NCBI GenBank assembly: GCA_964392985.1
Contig: CAYMSF010000002.1
Span: 61,238-125,237 of the forward strand
DNA: 64,000 bases
Source: CAYMSF01 sp964392985
Lineage (GTDB): Bacteria > Verrucomicrobiota > Lentisphaeria > Victivallales > Victivallaceae
Direction of reading: 5' to 3'
The position numbers and the translations under genes were made by a program. The notes below the pieces were generated by a model that was not told the origin of the DNA, made no database searches, and saw only the letters and a list, made by a program, of their open reading frames with translations. Numbering within the stretch: the first letter of the stretch is position 1; each line of letters starts with the position of its first letter. Of the stretch, positions 27,035-37,294 are shown piece by piece.

Positions 27035-28912
27035 TTACTGAACAGGTTTTGTTTTTACCTGTTTCGGACAGACAGTCGTGGAACTGCAATCTGGACATTT
27101 TTCCGGTTTTTCCAGCGCTGCGATATATTCTTCGTCACTCATTTTGCTTTCATCCGGCAATTTCGCCTGCGGGAATAACTTATGGCATTTGCCACATTCC
27201 ATTGCGACAGCCAGCGGGGCTTTGCATTTGGTGCATTTTTCCTGTGCCGGGTCATTGGTCCGCAAATCTATCGGGTTATTGCACTTGGTGCATACCGTTG
27301 AAAGTAATGGACCTTTAACGATAGCGTCGTCAACCTTTTCGTCAAAAACAACGCTGTGAGCCACAATGCCGCCGAGTAGTGTCAACGCCAGAATTACCAT
27401 TGCGACCACCGCCATTTTTAAATCATGGGTGGAAGGGGCGGAAATTCTTTTCAGAAAACTTGAATCTACCTCTTTGGACGCACTTTTCTTTTTGCGTTTT
27501 GCTTGATTTTTGAAGATATCGAGTTTTTCGATATTTTGCGCCATCGACACAACAGATTGTTCAATGCTTAACAAGTCTGACTTCGGTTCAGGCTTAGACA
27601 TATCAGCTTCAGGACGCTCCAGCAACTGACCGGCGGCAACTTTGGTCTCTGCTTTGCTGCGTTTGGCGCGTTTTAATGCCTGATGATGAATCTCTCGACC
27701 CTTGTTATAATCAATCAGATTCTTGAACACTTCCTCAAGTTCTTCTTCAGACGGGCGGTTGTTCGGATTTTTCTCCAGCATCGCCGCGACAGTATCAGAA
27801 AAAAAGGTGGAAACATTATGGTCAAAATCATGGAGCGCCGGAGGATTCAGGTTGACTTGACGGAACATCCCGACCGAGGGACGGTCGGATTCAAACGGAT
27901 TGTCACCGGAAATCGCCTGATAGAGCGTGATGCCCAGACTGTAAATGTCGCTTTTTGAGGAAAGCGGCGCCTCCAGGGTCAGGTATTCCGGGGAGATATA
28001 GGCGGCGGTACTCCAGATTTCGGCATTCATGGGCATCGTGCCGGAGTTGCGGGGAATAATCATGCCGAAATCAGCCAGTTTATACTGACCGTCATTAACC
28101 AGGATATTGCCGGGTTTGATGTCCAGGTGGATAACATTATTATCCCGCAGCGCTTTAATGCCGCGAATGATGTCGTAACCCAGAGAAACGCCTTCAAGTT
28201 CATTCATCGGCCGGCGTTTAAGCACGGAGAGCAGGTCGCCGCCGTTGGCATATTCCATTACCAGATAAATCCGTTCACCGAATGTGCCGATATCATAAAT
28301 TTTGACAATGAAAGGTGAATTCACAGTCATTAATTTTTTGGCTTCACTGGTAAAATTGATAATCATTTCGCGACTGTCAAAACTTTCCTTCAACAATTTC
28401 ATCGCGCGCAGTTTATCGTTTTCCTGCTGATCTTTGACCATGAATACCGCAGAATGTGAACCGTAACCGAGGAGGCTTTCCACTTGATATCTGCCGGCAA
28501 ATACTGTTTTGGACTTAATCAGCTCAAAATCTTTTTTATGGAGGGATGAGATGCCCAGTGAGGTTTTGAGTTTGGCGATGAGGTGCGCTTCTTTGATTGG
28601 CTTAACCATGTAGTCATTAGCGCCGGCATTCAATCCGCTCAGAATTTCCTCTTCTTCGTCCAGAGCTGAAACCATAATAATCGGAACTGATATCCCGGTC
28701 GGATAGCGTCTGATTTCACGGCAGGTATCTATTCCATTCAATTCCGGCATGTCCACATCAAGAATCAACAAATCCGGTGCATCTTTAAGAAAAGCGGCAA
28801 TCGCCTCTTTGCCGTCTTTACAGGAAATTACCTTATGACCGAGAAAAGAAAGCATGCTTTCATAAGATTTTCTAACGACCAGACTATCATCTGCAACTAA
28901 AATTACCGCCAT
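27035..28912 (-). CDS. Response-regulator receiver / Ser-Thr protein kinase / TM / zinc-ribbon protein (copy A)
   Basis: This 625-residue protein is a full-length paralog of the protein at 22581-24440. The receiver domain (1-120, Asp52 in LDVDMPELNG) is followed by a kinase domain (about 140-390) with GYGSHSAV loop, HLDIKPGN catalytic loop (non-RD) and ADFGM. A linker, a single transmembrane helix near 525-545 and a zinc-ribbon tail come next. The tail has CTKC, CTKCKAPL, CGKCHKLFP and CPDC knuckles. A perfect AAGGAGGT ribosome-binding site precedes the ATG. It is 28 bases after the LamG pseudopilin, so each kinase copy is translated just after a pseudopilin. Predicted topology: kinase in the cytoplasm, with the zinc-ribbon tail possibly across the membrane. 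Confidence 0.88.
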   Translation of the reverse strand: MAVILVADDSLVVRKSYESMLSFLGHKVISCKDGKEAIAAFLKDAPDLLILDVDMPELNGIDTCREIRRYPTGISVPIIMVSALDEEEEILSGLNAGANDYMVKPIKEAHLIAKLKTSLGISSLHKKDFELIKSKTVFAGRYQVESLLGYGSHSAVFMVKDQQENDKLRAMKLLKESFDSREMIINFTSEAKKLMTVNSPFIVKIYDIGTFGERIYLVMEYANGGDLLSVLKRRPMNELEGVSLGYDIIRGIKALRDNNVIHLDIKPGNILVNDGQYKLADFGMIIPRNSGTMPMNAEIWSTAAYISPEYLTLEAPLSSKSDIYSLGITLYQAISGDNPFESDRPSVGMFRQVNLNPPALHDFDHNVSTFFSDTVAAMLEKNPNNRPSEEELEEVFKNLIDYNKGREIHHQALKRAKRSKAETKVAAGQLLERPEADMSKPEPKSDLLSIEQSVVSMAQNIEKLDIFKNQAKRKKKSASKEVDSSFLKRISAPSTHDLKMAVVAMVILALTLLGGIVAHSVVFDEKVDDAIVKGPLLSTVCTKCNNPIDLRTNDPAQEKCTKCKAPLAVAMECGKCHKLFPQAKLPDESKMSDEEYIAALEKPEKCPDCSSTTVCPKQVKTKPVQ

Positions 28913-28940
28913 GACAATACCTCCTTGTCATAAAATACAT

Positions 28941-29825
28941 CTAATACGGGTTGCCCATTTGGTAATGTCCCAGTATCTCTTTGTCGGACAAAGCCCGGTT
29001 ATACATCACAAATTCATCCATTTTGCCCCGGAACCGGTAAACAAAATTGGTGGCGTTGCCGTTATGGGCGGCACCGACGAGCATTGTCAAGGTGTTGACA
29101 TAATTGCCGGGAAGAATTGTGCCGGCGGTACCGCCTGTCATCAGCTTACCGTTCATGTAAATGCTCATACCTTTTTTTGCACTGCTGACGAGAGCGACGT
29201 TATGCCAGCGCAATCTTTGTACTGGTGGCGTCGTTCGTTGTATGTTGACATTGCCGACGCGAGCGCGCACTCCGGCTGTTGCCAAATAAAGGTTGTATTG
29301 CGAATTGGTCGTTGCTCTGATCGTTTTACTGCACAGCGTCTGATTGGCCAGCACTGCCGGATTAACCCATGTCAATATAGTAAAATCCTGTTGCGACGGA
29401 TTGAAATTAGTCAACTTAGTGCCAAAAACCTCGACATAATCGTTGACGCCGTCAAAAAGCAAAGCATTTTTCAATCTCAGCCAGCGGCCGCCGCCGCGCA
29501 GCCACGTCGGTCCGCTGCCGACCGGGGAGAGGATTCCGGCATAGTTAACCGGGTCAAACCCTGCGGCAGTACAACTGCTGGCGCTGTTATATACCGCCGG
29601 ACAGAGTGCTCCTTTTACTTTTGCTTTGTAATCCATGGTTTCAAAGTTGAAATTGATAAAGGCGTCGCCGTCACGATTAATGAGGCTGTTGAATGCCAGC
29701 CAGCGGGTATACTTTGCTCTGGTTCTTGCCTTGCCCAGCGCCGGCATAACCATACCCATGAGAATACCGATGACCATGACCACCATCAGCATTTCTATCA
29801 GTGTAAACCCACGCTTTATAATCAC
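28941..29825 (-). CDS. LamG-domain pseudopilin (copy A)
   Basis: This 294-residue protein starts with GTG at 29825 after a GGAGG ribosome-binding site. The prepilin leader and helix GFTLIEMLMVVMVIGILMG are followed by a concanavalin A-like LamG domain (about 95-285). The LamG blocks include FDGVNDYVEV, FTILTWVNPA, LRWHNVALVSS and GKMDEFVMYNRALSDKE. LamG domains bind carbohydrate or protein ligands and are usually outside the cell. Unlike copy B it has no Ala-rich insertion, and so provides the reference structure. It is the first gene of the leftward pseudopilin-kinase pairs. Confidence 0.87.
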   Translation of the reverse strand: MIIKRGFTLIEMLMVVMVIGILMGMVMPALGKARTRAKYTRWLAFNSLINRDGDAFINFNFETMDYKAKVKGALCPAVYNSASSCTAAGFDPVNYAGILSPVGSGPTWLRGGGRWLRLKNALLFDGVNDYVEVFGTKLTNFNPSQQDFTILTWVNPAVLANQTLCSKTIRATTNSQYNLYLATAGVRARVGNVNIQRTTPPVQRLRWHNVALVSSAKKGMSIYMNGKLMTGGTAGTILPGNYVNTLTMLVGAAHNGNATNFVYRFRGKMDEFVMYNRALSDKEILGHYQMGNPY

Positions 29826-30002
29826 TATTCATCCTCCATCAAATTGAAAATTTACTGTTGCAACCTGTTTACTGACGGCATTTCCTTTGTTCATCTGACG
29901 CTACGACAAGATGTATCGATTTATAATTTTACAACATTTTTCAAACAGTTGTAACAACATATCATTGCCGGCGATTTATGCAAATCTTAAATTGAGTAAA
30001 GA

Positions 30003-30932
30003 TTAATGCTGTGACTCCAGCCAGCGTTCAGCATCAATTGCCGCTCTGCAGCCCATTCCTGCCGCAGTAATCGCCTGGCGGTAAACATGGTCAGCGCAGT
30101 CGCCGGCGGCGAAAACACCCTCCATGCTGGTATAACTGCTGTGGTTCTGCAAAATTATATAACCGTTGGGATTCATCTCCACCTTTCCGGCAAATAACGC
30201 AGTATTCGGCACATGACCGAGCGCGGCAAAATAACCGGAACAGGGTATTTCACTTTCGACGCCGGATTTGACATCACGCACTTTCACCCCCTCAACCTGT
30301 TTTTCGCCTAGTACTTCAACTACTTGAGCATTGAGAATAAATTTTATTTTGGGATGTTGTTTGGCGCGTTCCACCATAATCCGCGAGGCCCGGAATTCAT
30401 CGCGACGGTGAATCAGGGTGACTGATGACGCAAATTTAGTCAGAAACAGCGCCTCTTCCATTGCGGTGTCGCCACCACCGACGACGACGACGGGAACATC
30501 CCGGAAGAAAGCGCCATCACAGGTAGCACAGGCGGAAACACCGGCGTTCTTCAAGCGTTGTTCAGACTCCAGTTCCATCCATCGCGGCGATGCCCCGGTG
30601 GCGATAATGAGCGCCGCAGCTTCGATTTCTTCGCCTGAATTCAACCGCAGGAGTTGCGGCCCGCCGGCTTTCAAGGTTATTTCAACGACACTGTCCTGAA
30701 CGACTCGTGTTCCAAAGTGTTCGGCTTGTTCTTGCAGTTTCATCATCAGTTCAAAGCCATTTATGGCCTCAGGAAAGCCGGGAAAATTTTCAACATCACT
30801 GGTTTGTGTTAACAGTCCGCCGGGAAGATTTCCCGCCAACACGAGTGGATTCAAGTTTGCCCGGGAAGCATAGATTGCCGCCGTAAGTCCAGCCGCGCCG
30901 CTACCGATTATGACTAAATTTTCTTTGCTCAC
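30003..30932 (-). CDS. trxB: Thioredoxin-disulfide reductase
   Basis: This 309-residue cytoplasmic flavoprotein starts with GTG at 30932 behind a GGAG ribosome-binding site. It shows the FAD motif GSGAAGLTAAIYASRA, the redox centre CATC (near residue 135), the NADPH motif GGGDTAMEEALFLT and the C-terminal GVFAAGDCAD. Length and all motifs match TrxB, which uses NADPH to reduce thioredoxin. It is a lone gene with about 315 non-coding bases upstream. Confidence 0.95.
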   Translation of the reverse strand: MSKENLVIIGSGAAGLTAAIYASRANLNPLVLAGNLPGGLLTQTSDVENFPGFPEAINGFELMMKLQEQAEHFGTRVVQDSVVEITLKAGGPQLLRLNSGEEIEAAALIIATGASPRWMELESEQRLKNAGVSACATCDGAFFRDVPVVVVGGGDTAMEEALFLTKFASSVTLIHRRDEFRASRIMVERAKQHPKIKFILNAQVVEVLGEKQVEGVKVRDVKSGVESEIPCSGYFAALGHVPNTALFAGKVEMNPNGYIILQNHSSYTSMEGVFAAGDCADHVYRQAITAAGMGCRAAIDAERWLESQH

Positions 30933-31184
30933 TGTCGCTCCAATCTTATATTTTTGTTTGGTTTCTGAAATAATAATTTATCAGTAAAAAGTTCTTTATG
31001 AAAATATACAGCGATTTGCGTGAATTGCAAAAACACCGCCGGAAATCTTTATCGGTTCTTTCTTAAAACGATTGGCAATAATTAATACCCGTCTTTGGGT
31101 GATGTATTATTATTTCGTTATTTTTAATGACTACAATAAAAAAAGATTTTTTTTGTAAAAATTATGCAATTCCGGGAAAAGGTA

Positions 31185-31213
31185 TTGACTTTTTTTAAAA
31201 CATGTGGTATAAT
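31185..31213 (+). promoter_or_regulatory. Promoter copy 1 (upstream of the gntR pseudogene)
   Basis: TTGACT (31185-31190), a 17-base spacer and TATAAT (31208-31213) form a near-perfect promoter. It is conserved, with its flanks and GTGGTA repeats, at 32612-32640 upstream of the intact regulator. Because the regulator here is destroyed, the promoter may now drive the downstream pseudopilin directly. Confidence 0.82.
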
Positions 31214-31247
31214 GGTGGTAAACGGTAATAAACCAGTGGTATATACG

Positions 31248-31557
31248 ATGTGAGCTCCGGCATACAATATGGCGTTCCGTTTAACTGTAAGTTTGTGTTA
31301 TATGGTGATGACGCACCAAGTGATGATTTGAAGAAAATGATTGACTCGGCGTTGAAATACAGGCGGTTTATTCTTCAGCCCGTTGTTTAAGAGGTATCAT
31401 CTCTCAATACAATCTGGATGCGATCGCCCGGAAAGCGGCAGCAAAATTGATTGAATTGATTAATGGTTCTTGTAAAGAAGTTAAGGAACTTTTTAACCCG
31501 GAATTAGTGATAATAGATAATTTAAACAACCAACAAATAAAAGACCCAATGAATTAA
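31248..31557 (+). pseudogene. Deletion-riddled remnant of a GntR/LacI regulator gene
   Basis: The sequence aligns with the intact regulator at 32674-33771 but keeps only its first few codons and its C-terminal part. About 665 bases covering the DNA-binding and most sensing regions are missing, and a second deletion of about 100 bases removes part of the sensor. The start codon is followed directly by TGA. Downstream similarity resumes without a usable frame. It sits between the conserved promoter and the intact pseudopilin gene at 31574. Confidence 0.85.
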
Positions 31558-31573
31558 AAGGAGGCAACTATTA

Positions 31574-32386
31574 ATGAAAAAAACTACCAAGGAAAGCAAT
31601 TTCACACTCATTGAATTGCTCGTCGTGATCGCGATCATAGCAATCCTCGCCGGAATGTTACTGCCGGCACTGAATAAAGCCCGGGATGTTGCACGAAGCG
31701 GCAGTTGCAAAAACAACCTTAAGCAAATGGGACTCGCAAAGTACAATTATCTTTCCAGCTATGGAGACATATTTATTCCGGATACCTATGGCACATATGC
31801 GTGGTATTGGCCCGGGGTGATGGTTAATCAGAAATTTCTTAGTAAAAAACAACTTTTGTGTCCTGGCAGAAGAGACAGGGCAAACGTTGCTGGCATCGCA
31901 GATTTCTGGAAGGATACTACAGTTCCTGCCCCGAGTTATAGCGGATGGAGAAATGAAGATTATGGTTATAATTACTTATTTCTGTCTTCCAGATTTTCCG
32001 CAACTTATCCTGCACGGCAGGTACGCTTGTCGATGTGTCGCAAACCGTCCCAGACCGTGATGTTTGTTGATTCGATATTGCCAGCGCATAATGGCTTGGA
32101 CGATTTTGGCTGGTTTGTGGTGACCAATGCCTTTAATGCAGCCACATCATTTGCATGGCCGGCACATCAATCCTATACGGAATGTAATACCGTTTTTGTT
32201 GACGGGCATGTTGTTGGAGCGCGGGCTCCTGGCGGGGTCAAGGGTGATGCTGCCGCGGATCGGTTGATGAATGATCCTGGCAGTCTGATTTACGGTCCAT
32301 ATGTTGCTGCCGTTGGTTATCGGAATGACAGTAGTATGTGGGTAAGGCACGATGGAAAGTTTGAAAGAACATTCCCTTATGATTGA
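31574..32386 (+). CDS. Prepilin-type pseudopilin, H-x9-DG family (tandem copy 1)
   Basis: This 270-residue protein begins with a basic leader and FTLIELLVVIAIIAILAGMLLPAL, then a conserved KARDVARSGSCKNNLKQMG segment. Near the C-terminus is HQSYTECNTVFVDGHVVG (the H-x9-DG motif), then a tail of YVAAVGYRNDSSMWVRHDG. It is very similar along its length to the protein at 33771-34586. A GGAGG ribosome-binding site precedes the ATG. The usual upstream regulator partner is a pseudogene here, so expression may be uncoupled from repression. A terminator-like hairpin follows. Confidence 0.88.
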   Translation: MKKTTKESNFTLIELLVVIAIIAILAGMLLPALNKARDVARSGSCKNNLKQMGLAKYNYLSSYGDIFIPDTYGTYAWYWPGVMVNQKFLSKKQLLCPGRRDRANVAGIADFWKDTTVPAPSYSGWRNEDYGYNYLFLSSRFSATYPARQVRLSMCRKPSQTVMFVDSILPAHNGLDDFGWFVVTNAFNAATSFAWPAHQSYTECNTVFVDGHVVGARAPGGVKGDAAADRLMNDPGSLIYGPYVAAVGYRNDSSMWVRHDGKFERTFPYD

Positions 32387-32431
32387 TCCGTTGTTTTGAT
32401 TCTGAAAAAAACATGTTTCGTGTTAGTTTTT

Positions 32432-32471
32432 ATTACCGGCGTCGCTTTATGTGATTTCCGGTAATATTTTT
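32432..32471 (+). terminator. Intrinsic terminator after pseudopilin copy 1
   Basis: ATTACCGG (32432-32439) and CCGGTAAT (32458-32465) form an 8-base-pair stem followed by ATTTTT. The same structure follows the second copy at 34629-34670. Confidence 0.78.
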
Positions 32472-32611
32472 AGGTTCTTTATTAATAACGAGTGGCAATA
32501 ATTAATACCCATCTTTGGGGGTGATGTGTTATCTTTTCGCTTATTTAATGATTACAACAATAAAAATAAGGAATTTTTTTGTAATAAATTATGCATTTCC
32601 GGGAAAAGGTA

Positions 32612-32640
32612 TTGACTTTTTTTAAAACATGTGGTATAAT
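32612..32640 (+). promoter_or_regulatory. Promoter copy 2 of the gntR-pseudopilin unit
   Basis: TTGACT (32612-32617), a 17-base spacer and TATAAT (32635-32640) lie 33 bases before the regulator's ATG. The sequence matches copy 1 over more than 100 flanking bases. Confidence 0.85.
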
Positions 32641-32668
32641 GGTGGTAAACAGTAATAAACAAGTGGTA
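32631..32668 (+). promoter_or_regulatory. GTGGTA repeat operator of the GntR regulator
   Basis: The hexamer GTGGTA occurs at 32631-32636 (overlapping the -10 region), 32642-32647 and 32663-32668, with spacings of 11 and 21 bases, close to one and two helical turns. The same arrangement is present at the pseudogene copy. Binding by the encoded GntR/LacI protein is inferred. Confidence 0.6.
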
Positions 32669-32673
32669 ATAAA

Positions 32674-33770
32674 ATGCAAGCTCCGGCATACATGAGAATC
32701 AGACAATATGTTGTGGATGAGGTATTTAAGCATCACCAACATGAACATCAGATTTTATCTGAACGCGAGCTTTGTGAGCTTTTTTCTGTTACCAGACCGA
32801 CCGTCAGGAAGGCATTAAAGGATTTGATTGATGATGGCTACCTGTTGATTCGTCCCGGGCTCGGTACTTTCACTAATCCGGCAAAGGCAACTTATTTTGT
32901 TCATAATAAAGATGTATTATGTCTGGGATTGATCATCAGCGATGGAAGACAGGTTTACTATGATTCATTTTACTGGAGCTTGTTAACCGGTATTGGGAAT
33001 GAGGTTTTCAAACGCACCTGTTGTTTGCGGATAATTAATCTTACCAGCCGGGATATGAAAATTGTTGACGAAATCAAACAGATGCTTCTCCATGGTTTGA
33101 TTTGGATTTGCCCGCCGTCATCAGCAGGAGAGATTATAAACCGGCTGAATGATGAATGCAAGTTACCCGTTATTTCAATTAACCGCAATTTTGAAGGCAA
33201 AGTCAACTATGTATCGATGAATTCCAGACAGGAAGGCTATCAGATTACTAATTTGTTCCTGAAAAAAGGTTTAAGGAAAATTGTTTACGCCGGCATGAAT
33301 AAAAATAATGAAATTGATGACCAGTTTATATGCGGCGCCCGGGATGCGTTTATTGAAATTGGAGTTCCGTTTAACAGCAGGTATGTGTTATATGGTCATG
33401 ATGAGCCAATTGATGATTTGAAGAAAATGATTGAACTCGGGGTTGAAATACAAGCGATTTATTCTTCAGTCAGTTGTTTAAGAGGTATTATTTCCCTGAT
33501 GAAAGAGAAACAAATAATTCTATGCAGAGACCTCTGGCTGGCGACAGAAGGACACAATATTTCAACAACAACTGAATTCAACGGAATCGTTTCTCAATAT
33601 GATCTGGATGCGATTGCCCGGAAAGCGGCAGCAAAATTGATTGAGTTGATTAATGGTTCTTGTAAACAAGTTAAGGAACTTTTCAACCCGAAATTAATGA
33701 TAATAGATAATTTAAATAACCAACAACCAACAAATAAACCAATCAATGAATTAATAGGGAGGCAACCATA

Positions 33771-33771
<1 letters not shown>
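32674..33771 (+). CDS. GntR-family regulator with LacI-type sensor domain
   Basis: This 365-residue protein has a GntR winged helix-turn-helix (about 3-72; LSERELCELFSVTRPTVRKALKDL and the LIRPGLGTF wing). A LacI-type periplasmic-binding fold follows (about 85-345). Homology with the regulator at 14426-15508 is at the architecture level only. It overlaps the pseudopilin start codon by one base (TAATG), which indicates translational coupling. Its own promoter and three GTGGTA repeats suggest autorepression relieved by a sugar; the sugar is unknown. Confidence 0.88.
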
Positions 33772-34586
<815 letters not shown>

Positions 34587-34628
34587 TCTGTTGTTTTGAT
34601 TCTGAAAAAACATATTTCGTGTTAATTT

Positions 34629-34670
34629 ATATTACCGGCGTCGCTTTTGGTGGTGTCCGGTAATATTTTT
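34629..34670 (+). terminator. Intrinsic terminator after pseudopilin copy 2
   Basis: ATATTACCGG (34629-34638) and CCGGTAATAT (34657-34666) form a perfect 10-base-pair stem followed by TTTT. It would at least partly separate the regulator-pseudopilin unit from the enzyme gene at 34747. Confidence 0.82.
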
Positions 34671-34746
34671 AAAGATTATAACAATCCGACTTATCTAATT
34701 CTTTACATACTGACCCAAATTTATAAACATAGAAAGGTAATTATTT

Positions 34747-36984
34747 ATGAAAGCTAACGTTGCCGGGATCATCTTTGTTGGCATGCTAATCAGTTTGGGA
34801 TGTGCCGTGAATGCCGCAGACAGTATTGTCTATACTGCGAACAGTGAGTGGAAGACGGTCGATATGTCCGATGTGAAAGTCAAACCGGGAAGTGCGCTTG
34901 ATTTCAGCGCATACGTTGAAGGACCGGCAGGAAAGTACGGCAAGGTTATCACCACTCCGAGCGGAGGCCTTGCCTTCTCCGGAGCCCCGGAACGGGAAGT
35001 GCGTTTTTTTGGTTTTGGTTTGTGGGGTTTGACTTTCAGAGCATTAATTGGTAAAACCGACGGGGCAACCAAGGCGAACATCAAGGAATATGTCGCGCTG
35101 ATTAAGCGGCAAGGTTACAATATGCTCCGTCCTACCAATTTTGACATGTTAGTAACATGGAAAAGCGGTAAAGATGGAGAACTTGACCCTGTCGCTCTTG
35201 ACCAGATTGATTACCTTTTTGCCTGCACGAAAGAGGCCGGCATCTACCTTTATATAGACTTGGGCATGAGTAGCGGATATTTTAGTAGTGCCAACAAAAA
35301 ACCTTATGGCGAACAAAAATTAGATATGTTTGTCGGAGACGCTTTGACGCGGGAAATTTACAAGACCGGCGTTTCAAAAGTTTTGACGCACGTCAACCCC
35401 TATACCGGAACCCGGCTCCTGGATGACCCCATGCTTGTCTGTATTAACTTTTATAATGAAATCGAGTTTGCTTATACGCGTCCGTCAGGAAAATCCAAAC
35501 CGGTGTTGGAGCGACTATGGCGTGAATGGTTGAAAAAGAAATATCCATCGGTTAAAGCAGTATCAACAGCATGGAAAAATGCAACTATTGCCAAGCTTGG
35601 AAGCATTGATGAAATTCCGCTCTGTCGTTATTCTCCAGGTCAGGACGGCAACGACTTTGCCGCATTTGTAAATGAACGCTTTGTCGAACTCCTTGGCTGG
35701 TGGACAAAAACAGTACGGGATATTGGCTATCAAGGCATGGTAACGCAATTTGATATGGGCGGTTCCTTGTTTTTTACCAGTTTACACGACGCCATATCCG
35801 CAATTTCAATGCATAACTATTATGCCCATCCCGAGCCTGGCGCCTTGCGTGACGGAACAACAATAGTTCAGAGCAGTCATGTCGAGGATACTGCCGGGGT
35901 GATGCGCTATTTTTCCGCGGTCCGCCTTTTTGATAAACCTTTTTTTATTACGGAATATAATCATGGTTTCTGGAATCAGTATCAACATGAGAGCGGATTG
36001 ATTTATGGCGCCTACTCAGCATTTCAGAACCTTCAAGGAGTTTTGCTCTACTGCAATGCGGTTTATAATGAAGTAAAACTTCCAATGGAAACCTTCAGGT
36101 CAGGTCTTTCCCCCGTCGGGAGGGCCAATGAATTTCTGGCGGCGTGTCTCTATATGCGTGGCGATGTCGCTCCGTCACCACACCGGGTTGAACTGCGACT
36201 CGAACCAGACTATATCACCAGACACATGTATCCGGCTGCCAATACCGAGCAGAGTAAAATTGCACTTCTTACCGGTTACGGCGCACGTTATGCACCGCCG
36301 GGACGTCCCGAACCGGCAAGAAAAGCCGACATGCAAGTTGCACCGGGAGCTGGCGCCGCTACCGGTTCCACTGCCGACATGACTGTCGTAGAACAATCAA
36401 AGCGAGAGTCTTATGCACTTAAGAATGTCATTGATGAAATGCGCCGTAACGGCATTTTGCCCGCAAATAATATCAGCAATCTGAACGCGGAAATTTTCCA
36501 GAGTGATACCGGCGAGATTACCCTGATGGCCAAGGAAAAGAAACTTACCGTTGTTACGCCGCGTACCGAAGCGGTTACGATTACCGGTGGCAAATCCGCA
36601 AAACTTTCGGCGGTGAATGTAGATTTGACCAGCATTGCCGCCTGTGTTGCCGTCTGTTCGATGGATCGCAAGCCGTTGCGCGAAAGTCGCCGCATGGTAT
36701 TGGTTTACAATACCGATACGGCGAATACCGGAATGGAGCTTTCTGCTGATCGTACCACCATGCGCAAGCAGGGAAAATTCCCGCCGTTGATGCAAACCGG
36801 AAAGCTCAATGTTTCCATCGAGAACGCTAATGCAACAAAAATTCAGGTATGGGCATTAGGGTTCAATGGAACAAGACGTGAACAGATTGCCGCAACTGTC
36901 AAGGATGGTCGTATCGTCATTGCGATTGATACGGAGAAGCTGAAAAACGGTCCCACTCCATTCTTTGAAATTGTGCATGAATAA
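34747..36984 (+). CDS. Secreted glycosidase-like protein (clan GH-A-like), short paralog of the 10-13.5 kb protein
   Basis: This 745-residue protein has a signal peptide (hydrophobic, possibly a lipoprotein-like LGCA near residues 18-21, ending near VNAAD). It aligns with the C-terminal two thirds of the protein at 10052-13528, beginning at the EWK-VDMSDVKVKPGSALD segment. The GH-A-like barrel (about 75-430) shows LDQIDYLFACTKEAGIYLY, a candidate acid/base Glu in NFYNEIEF (near 238) and a candidate nucleophile in FFITEYNHGFW (near 402). The C-terminal beta domains run to PTPFFEI. The substrate is unknown. Context with a GntR sugar regulator, pseudopilins and sugar transporters suggests polysaccharide degradation. 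Confidence 0.8.
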   Translation: MKANVAGIIFVGMLISLGCAVNAADSIVYTANSEWKTVDMSDVKVKPGSALDFSAYVEGPAGKYGKVITTPSGGLAFSGAPEREVRFFGFGLWGLTFRALIGKTDGATKANIKEYVALIKRQGYNMLRPTNFDMLVTWKSGKDGELDPVALDQIDYLFACTKEAGIYLYIDLGMSSGYFSSANKKPYGEQKLDMFVGDALTREIYKTGVSKVLTHVNPYTGTRLLDDPMLVCINFYNEIEFAYTRPSGKSKPVLERLWREWLKKKYPSVKAVSTAWKNATIAKLGSIDEIPLCRYSPGQDGNDFAAFVNERFVELLGWWTKTVRDIGYQGMVTQFDMGGSLFFTSLHDAISAISMHNYYAHPEPGALRDGTTIVQSSHVEDTAGVMRYFSAVRLFDKPFFITEYNHGFWNQYQHESGLIYGAYSAFQNLQGVLLYCNAVYNEVKLPMETFRSGLSPVGRANEFLAACLYMRGDVAPSPHRVELRLEPDYITRHMYPAANTEQSKIALLTGYGARYAPPGRPEPARKADMQVAPGAGAATGSTADMTVVEQSKRESYALKNVIDEMRRNGILPANNISNLNAEIFQSDTGEITLMAKEKKLTVVTPRTEAVTITGGKSAKLSAVNVDLTSIAACVAVCSMDRKPLRESRRMVLVYNTDTANTGMELSADRTTMRKQGKFPPLMQTGKLNVSIENANATKIQVWALGFNGTRREQIAATVKDGRIVIAIDTEKLKNGPTPFFEIVHE

Positions 36985-37294
36985 CACTATTTTTTTTGAA
37001 TGTTAGCGCTTGTTTTTTGTTTCCCGCTCGATGTTTGGGCAATATTTACGGTCCAGTATTTTGAAATCAGATTCAGATTGAAATATAGTTTATTACTTTG
37101 TAAAGCTAAAACTTGCGCAATCTATTTTAAATTTCAACCTTATCAGTGTATAATGCCGGTTGATATTTGAAAATTACGGGAATTAGTATCTATTGCATAA
37201 AACTTAATAATTTATTGGGTGAAATTCAGCCGATCAAAGCAATTTAGAAGGCCACCGGGTGGCTTAACAAATAAATACGAAAGAAATACGCTAT
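36985..37294. other. Intergenic region with short hairpin before the transporter gene
   Basis: The 310 bases are AT-rich with no convincing reading frame. A small stem GCCACC/GGTGGC at 37251-37263 lies 32 bases before the transporter start, inside its untranslated leader. No consensus promoter could be placed with confidence. Confidence 0.5.

Noticed and set aside
28911..29954. A 347-codon plus-strand ORF
   Set aside because: It lies almost entirely opposite the LamG pseudopilin gene at 28941-29825, has no recognisable domain, and the minus-strand gene has a GGAGG site, a prepilin leader and paralogous support.
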